From contig JAQGMD010000364.1 in NCBI GenBank assembly GCA_028292565.1, positions 1 to 18,748 of the forward strand: a stretch of DNA of 18,748 bases, in the 5' to 3' direction. This document shows positions 15,571 to 18,748 of this stretch, piece after piece. Below the pieces are notes generated by a model. That model did no database searches, was not told the DNA's origin, and saw only the letters and a program-made list of their open reading frames with translations. The position numbers and the translations under genes are program-made. Within the stretch, counting starts at the first letter, position 1; each line of letters begins with the position of its first letter. Origin of the DNA: Burkholderia sp. (lineage in GTDB: Bacteria; Pseudomonadota; Gammaproteobacteria; Burkholderiales; Burkholderiaceae).

Positions 15571-15580
15571 TTCGGGTTCC

Positions 15581-16957
15581 TTATGCGACCAGAATTTCTG
15601 TACGTTGCTGCACGAATTCGCGCGGTATTAGCGTCGGCCATAGCGACACCACCGGCCGCGGCTTCATCGGCGTGCCGAACGAGGTGCCGCCCGGTCCCAT
15701 GATCCAAAGGTGCGCGCCCGCGCGCCTGACCTTGTCGGCCTCCTCGATGGTCCGGGTACGTACCGCGCAACGCAGGCCAACTTCGTTGAGTTCGTTCGCC
15801 GCCTTCGTATCCGGCATGGGAGCGCCGGGGCCGTGCAGCGTGTTGAGGCCGACAAAGTCGAAATGCACCTGATCAGCGGCCAGCCCCATCCGCTCGAACC
15901 GTTCGAGCATGGTTTCCTTCGCCTTGCACGCACGATCAAAGGCGTTCGGCCAAGGAAAAAAAGCCATGCTTTCACCGATCCAGCCATCCTGGTAGCCGAC
16001 AACCAGCTTGAGCAGGTCCGGGGCCGGTTTGCCTTTGACGCCGCTCACGCGTACGCGGTCGGCGCCTGCCTGCTGCAGCCGCAGTGAAGTGAAGTCTGCG
16101 ACGGCGTCCGGCATCAGGTAGTTCGACGGGTCGCCAATTTCGTAGACCAGATGTTCCTTGACGGTGAACAGGTCTATGCGGCCGCCGCTGCCTTCGACCT
16201 TGGTAATGTCCGCACTGCCATCGCGATGGAATTCCACGATCGGAAAGCCGACCTGGCCCATGCGCGGCATCTGCGCGAAACGCGACGACATGCCGCCGGT
16301 GCAGGCCGCCGCACATTCGACGATATGTCCTACTGTTACCGCGGCTGCCAGCCGGTCGATGTGCGCGGCGTCACGCCGCCAGCCGAATTCATGCACGAGC
16401 GGCCCCACATAGACCGCGTTATCCGAAACCCGGCCGGCGATGACGACATCGGCGCCCCCTTGCAGCCCTTCGACAATGCCGGTGCTGTCGGTATAGACAT
16501 TCGCCGATACCACCCGGCTACGGATCGCGGCGAAATCGGCGTCGCCGGTATCCATATTGACCAGCGGTACACCCTGCGACTGCATCAGGTCGAGCTTGTC
16601 GAGCAGGTCGTCGCCTTCGACCAGGGCTATTTTTGCGCCCGTCAGTCCCGCGGCGCGCGCACCTTCGACGATACGCTGCGCCGCCGCGCGCGGATTAACG
16701 CCACCGCCATTTGAAATCAGGCGCGTGCCGCGCTCGCGTGCGAGCGGCATCATGGTGTTCATGTACTGCACCGCATCCGGAATGTAGCCCGCCGACGGAT
16801 TCTTGAGTTTCTGTCGCTGCAGCAGGGCCATCGTCAACTCCGCCAGAAAATCGAAACACAGATAGTCGAGCTGACCCTTGTCGAGCAACTCCACCGCCGG
16901 ATCCATGGCGTCACCCCAAAAGCCAGAACCTGCACCTAACCGAACTATGTCTTTCAT
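15581..16957 (-). CDS. AtuA-like protein (acyclic terpene utilisation family, DUF1446)
   Basis: 458 residues; GAGGAGAG lies shortly before ATG 16957. It opens VRLGAGSGFWGDAMDPAVEL and continues LDYLCFDFLAELTMALLQRQ, ISNGGGVNPRAAA, GADVVIAGRVSDNAVYVGP, all typical of the DUF1446/AtuA core. AtuA is required for citronellol/geraniol breakdown in Pseudomonas, but its reaction is unknown; homologues lie beside acyl-CoA carboxylases in many proteobacteria. Compared with long forms, this protein stops after the core (GPGGTSFGTPMKPRPVVSLWP), the C-terminal domain being the next gene. It is the first gene after the promoter at 17083-17112 and heads the carboxylase operon. Confidence 0.88.
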   Translation of the reverse strand: MKDIVRLGAGSGFWGDAMDPAVELLDKGQLDYLCFDFLAELTMALLQRQKLKNPSAGYIPDAVQYMNTMMPLARERGTRLISNGGGVNPRAAAQRIVEGARAAGLTGAKIALVEGDDLLDKLDLMQSQGVPLVNMDTGDADFAAIRSRVVSANVYTDSTGIVEGLQGGADVVIAGRVSDNAVYVGPLVHEFGWRRDAAHIDRLAAAVTVGHIVECAAACTGGMSSRFAQMPRMGQVGFPIVEFHRDGSADITKVEGSGGRIDLFTVKEHLVYEIGDPSNYLMPDAVADFTSLRLQQAGADRVRVSGVKGKPAPDLLKLVVGYQDGWIGESMAFFPWPNAFDRACKAKETMLERFERMGLAADQVHFDFVGLNTLHGPGAPMPDTKAANELNEVGLRCAVRTRTIEEADKVRRAGAHLWIMGPGGTSFGTPMKPRPVVSLWPTLIPREFVQQRTEILVA

Positions 16958-17057
16958 CCCGCTCTCCTCGACTCCAAATTATTCACCGCAATGGTCGGAC
17001 CCACGGCGCATTGCCCGAACCTGAGCAACGCCGGGACAATTCGCCGCGGCACTTCTA

Positions 17058-17085
17058 ATTCCGTTTTAATGGTTGTTATTTCATT
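17058..17085 (-). promoter_or_regulatory. tandem operator-like motif, site A
   Basis: Plus-strand ATTCCGTT (17058-17065) and ATTTCATT (17078-17085) lie exactly 20 bp apart. In the direction of transcription this reads AATGAAAT then AACGGAAT, in the same order as site C before the other operon. It covers the -10 and start region of the AtuA operon promoter, as expected for a repressor site. Confidence 0.5.
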
Positions 17086-17112
17086 TTAGAACGATGAATG
17101 CTTTGGTGTCAA
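17083..17112 (-). promoter_or_regulatory. sigma-70-like promoter of the AtuA-carboxylase operon
   Basis: On the minus strand a perfect TTGACA (17112-17107), 18-bp spacer and TAAAAT (17088-17083) precede the AtuA-like start by about 125 bases. It is overlapped at the -10 by the tandem motif of site A. Confidence 0.6.
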
Positions 17113-17200
17113 CAGCTGCGGTCTCGCCATTCAATGCCCTGCAATAATTTGGATAAAATCATGATAATTTGAAGCAAAAGGGGATCGAACCGCCTATACG

Positions 17201-17231
17201 ATTCCGATATGTGTACTAAAATTTTGTTTCG
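17201..17231 (-). promoter_or_regulatory. tandem operator-like motif, site B
   Basis: ATTCCGAT (17201-17208) and ATTTTGTT (17221-17228) repeat the 20-bp period of sites A and C. Aligned with the minus strand of site C, 21 of 31 positions agree by eye, including a shared ATTCCG and TATGT. It lies about 90 bp upstream of the AtuA promoter -35. Confidence 0.45.
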
Positions 17232-17232
17232 G

Positions 17233-17261
17233 TATTAAAGTAGAAAACGGCACCTTGGCAA
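17233..17261 (-). promoter_or_regulatory. possible second promoter upstream of AtuA
   Basis: Minus-strand TTGCCA (17261-17256), 17-bp spacer and TTAATA (17238-17233) sit immediately before site B, the same geometry as promoter and site A. It overlaps the hairpin at 17246-17273, so only one of the two readings may be right. Confidence 0.25.
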
Positions 17262-17273
17262 ACGCGGGCCGTT
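17246..17273 (-). terminator. possible hairpin terminator after the ligase/SDR remnant
   Basis: AACGGC (17246-17251) pairs with GCCGTT (17268-17273) around a 16-base loop. On the minus strand the second arm runs directly into TTTTCTACTTT. It lies about 40 bases after the SDR remnant stop and would end the acyl-CoA ligase transcript. Confidence 0.4.
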
Positions 17274-17311
17274 GGCGCCGGGGCGAGGGACGCGCCCGCT
17301 CGGCTACGAGA

Positions 17312-17569
17312 TCAGACCTTCATGCCTGGCAGGTTCAACGAAGCAGTATTGTCGCCGTCGACCGGTAGCGCCTGACCAGTAACATAGCTGGCATCATCGC
17401 TCGCGAGGAAGGCAATCACCGCGGCGACCCAGACTCTCAATTGATCGGGCAATGCGGCGGCCGCAGCTGCGAGGGCTTCTTCATTGCGGTCGATCAGGGC
17501 GACGGATGCCCCTTCGTTATAGAGACGTTGCGCTGTTGCCCGCCCTATTCCGCTGGCGGCCACTCCGAG
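17312..17569 (-). pseudogene. short-chain dehydrogenase (SDR) remnant with internal deletion
   Basis: About 85 residues of SDR sequence remain against a normal 250. The first 45 cover the Rossmann start (ASGIGRATAQRLYNEG, then VALIDRNEEAL). The sequence then jumps near 17434 to the C-terminal SDR motif AAVIAFLASDDASYVTGQAL, followed by PVDGDNTASLNLPGMKV and a stop. The whole middle, with the NAG motif and catalytic Ser-Tyr-Lys (YxxxK), is gone. The start codon and first strand (usually VALVTGA) are also lost; the homology begins right after the ligase stop codon. It cannot be a working dehydrogenase. The in-frame internal join suggests a simple deletion. It once probably supplied the hydroxyacyl-CoA oxidation step of this pathway; that role is inference. 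Confidence 0.8.
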
Positions 17570-17570
17570 T

Positions 17571-18748
17571 TTAGCGTTGCGCGTTTTCGCGTTCCTGTAA
17601 TTCCCGCCATTGCACTTTGCCTGAACCTGACTTCGGAAGAGCGTCGACGAATTGCACGATGCGCGGGCTCTTGTAGACGGCCATGTTCTGGTGTGCCCAG
17701 TCGATGATGTCCTGCTCGGTGACCTTGCCACGGAAATCGTCCTTCAATACCACCACGGCCTTGACGGTCTCGCCGCGTTTCGGATCCGAGGCGGCTATGA
17801 TGCATGCCTCCCTGATGGCGGGATGCCGGTACATCATGGCTTCCACCTCGGCCGGCCATACCTTGAAGCCGGAGGCGTTGATCATTCGCTTCAGTCGGTC
17901 GACCATGAAGAAATAACCGTCTTCGTCCACTTGGGCCAGGTCGCCGGTGCGCAGGAAGCGTTTGCCGTCGCGTTCAATGAAGCTCTCGGCGCTCGCTTGC
18001 GGATTGTTCCAGTAACCCTGCATCACTTGCGGCCCGCTGACGATCACTTCACCCGCGTCACCGGGCGGTAGTTCGAGCAGGGTTTCGGGATCGATTACGC
18101 GGGCATCCATATCATAGATGGGTATGCCGAGACACTGCTTCTTCGGCCGCTGCGGTGGATTGATGTGGGTTGCGGCCATCGTCTCCGACATGCCGTAACC
18201 CTCTACGTATGGAATGCCGATCAGGTCATTGAGTTTTTGCGCGACCGCTTCCGGCATGGCTGCGCCGCCGCCCCTGAGATGCGTCAGGCTGGAAAAATTG
18301 TATTGGGCAATGTTCGGATTCGCCAGAAAATCCACCACCATCGTCGCGATCAACTGGGCGCCGCTCACTCCGTATTGATGTATGCACTGTGCGGCCGCTT
18401 CGCGGTCCCAACGGGGCAACTGGACTATGGTGGTGCCTGCATAAAGAGGGCCGTTCATGCCGCCTTGCATGCCGGTGACGTGGAAGTATGGAAGGACTGA
18501 TAGAAGCACCGAGTCTGGTCGTGTGTTGAACCACTGTACGCCTGCGACGGCGCCGTACATGACACTACGGTGGGTGTGCATGCATCCCTTGGGATGGCCG
18601 GTCGTGCCGGAGGTATAGGGCATCGCGCACAGGTCGTCGGCGCCGGCGGTCAGTGGGCCGGGGCGCAGATTGCGTTCCAGCATCTCGGTCCACAATGTGG
18701 CGTCGGCGATTGGCTGGCGTGGGGCGGTGACGAATTCGGGGACCTTCA
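17571..18748 (-). CDS. AMP-forming acyl-CoA ligase, C-terminal part (5' end outside window)
   Basis: About 392 codons open to the window edge; an internal TTG at 18695 is not a start because the frame continues upstream in good sequence. YTSGTTGHPKGC is the ATP/AMP-binding P-loop, GYGMSET the adenylate motif, RTGDLAQVDEDGYFFMVDR and LKRMINASGFKVWPAEVE the hinge and C-terminal core, and PKSGSGKVQWREL carries the catalytic lysine. It activates a carboxylic acid to an acyl-CoA through an acyl-adenylate, feeding the carboxylase and crotonase steps. The type resembles long-chain or medium-chain fatty acid CoA ligases; the substrate is unknown. It is upstream of the SDR remnant and the AtuA operon on the same strand. 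Confidence 0.92.
   Translation of the reverse strand, partial: KVPEFVTAPRQPIADATLWTEMLERNLRPGPLTAGADDLCAMPYTSGTTGHPKGCMHTHRSVMYGAVAGVQWFNTRPDSVLLSVLPYFHVTGMQGGMNGPLYAGTTIVQLPRWDREAAAQCIHQYGVSGAQLIATMVVDFLANPNIAQYNFSSLTHLRGGGAAMPEAVAQKLNDLIGIPYVEGYGMSETMAATHINPPQRPKKQCLGIPIYDMDARVIDPETLLELPPGDAGEVIVSGPQVMQGYWNNPQASAESFIERDGKRFLRTGDLAQVDEDGYFFMVDRLKRMINASGFKVWPAEVEAMMYRHPAIREACIIAASDPKRGETVKAVVVLKDDFRGKVTEQDIIDWAHQNMAVYKSPRIVQFVDALPKSGSGKVQWRELQERENAQR

Noticed and set aside
1..18748. CRISPR array, tRNA or rRNA genes, phage genes
   Set aside because: No regularly spaced repeats, tRNA-like folds, rRNA stretches or phage structural motifs were seen by eye.

Overview
The window looks like a chromosomal catabolic region of a Gram-negative betaproteobacterium, most likely Burkholderiales. 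This is an inference from moderately high GC, a solitary Bug/TctC-type periplasmic binding protein, tandem IclR regulators, class III CoA transferases and Tat-exported redox proteins. No rRNA, tRNA, CRISPR array or intact transposase gene is visible.

Left part (about 1-5150) is a patchwork. It holds a PepSY-type membrane protein fragment on the minus strand, a Tat-exported thioredoxin-like (DipZ C-terminal-like) protein, a two-gene AbiE-type toxin-antitoxin pair (DUF6088/AbiEi antitoxin and AbiEii nucleotidyltransferase toxin), a small zinc-ribbon-like protein convergent with and overlapping the toxin gene, a truncated Tat leader, and a GC-rich secreted alpha/beta hydrolase of the epoxide hydrolase type. 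A 37-bp imperfect direct repeat (1485-1521 and 4092-4128) brackets the AbiE module and marks an insertion or duplication boundary.

Middle (5356-9849) is a plus-strand operon: class III (CaiB/BaiF) CoA transferase, MaoC-fold protein, Bug solute-binding protein and two crotonase-family proteins. It converges on two tandem IclR-family regulators on the minus strand (11503-9860).

Right part (11689-18748) is a minus-strand block: an acyl-CoA ligase (5' end beyond the window), an SDR dehydrogenase remnant with an internal deletion, a regulatory gap, then AtuA-like protein, a stand-alone AtuA C-terminal-like protein, and the beta (carboxyltransferase) and alpha (biotin carboxylase plus biotin carrier) subunits of an acyl-CoA carboxylase of the methylcrotonyl/geranyl-CoA type.

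Together the two operons can activate an organic acid to its CoA ester (ligase or CoA transferase), carboxylate an enoyl-CoA and hydrate it, as in isoprenoid or branched-chain acid breakdown; the real substrate is not readable from the sequence. The most notable observation is a tandem ATTCC-type motif with an exact 20-bp period. It lies at the promoters of both operons (5356-5383 and 17058-17085), with a further copy at 17201-17231, and suggests one shared regulon, probably under an IclR protein encoded between the operons.
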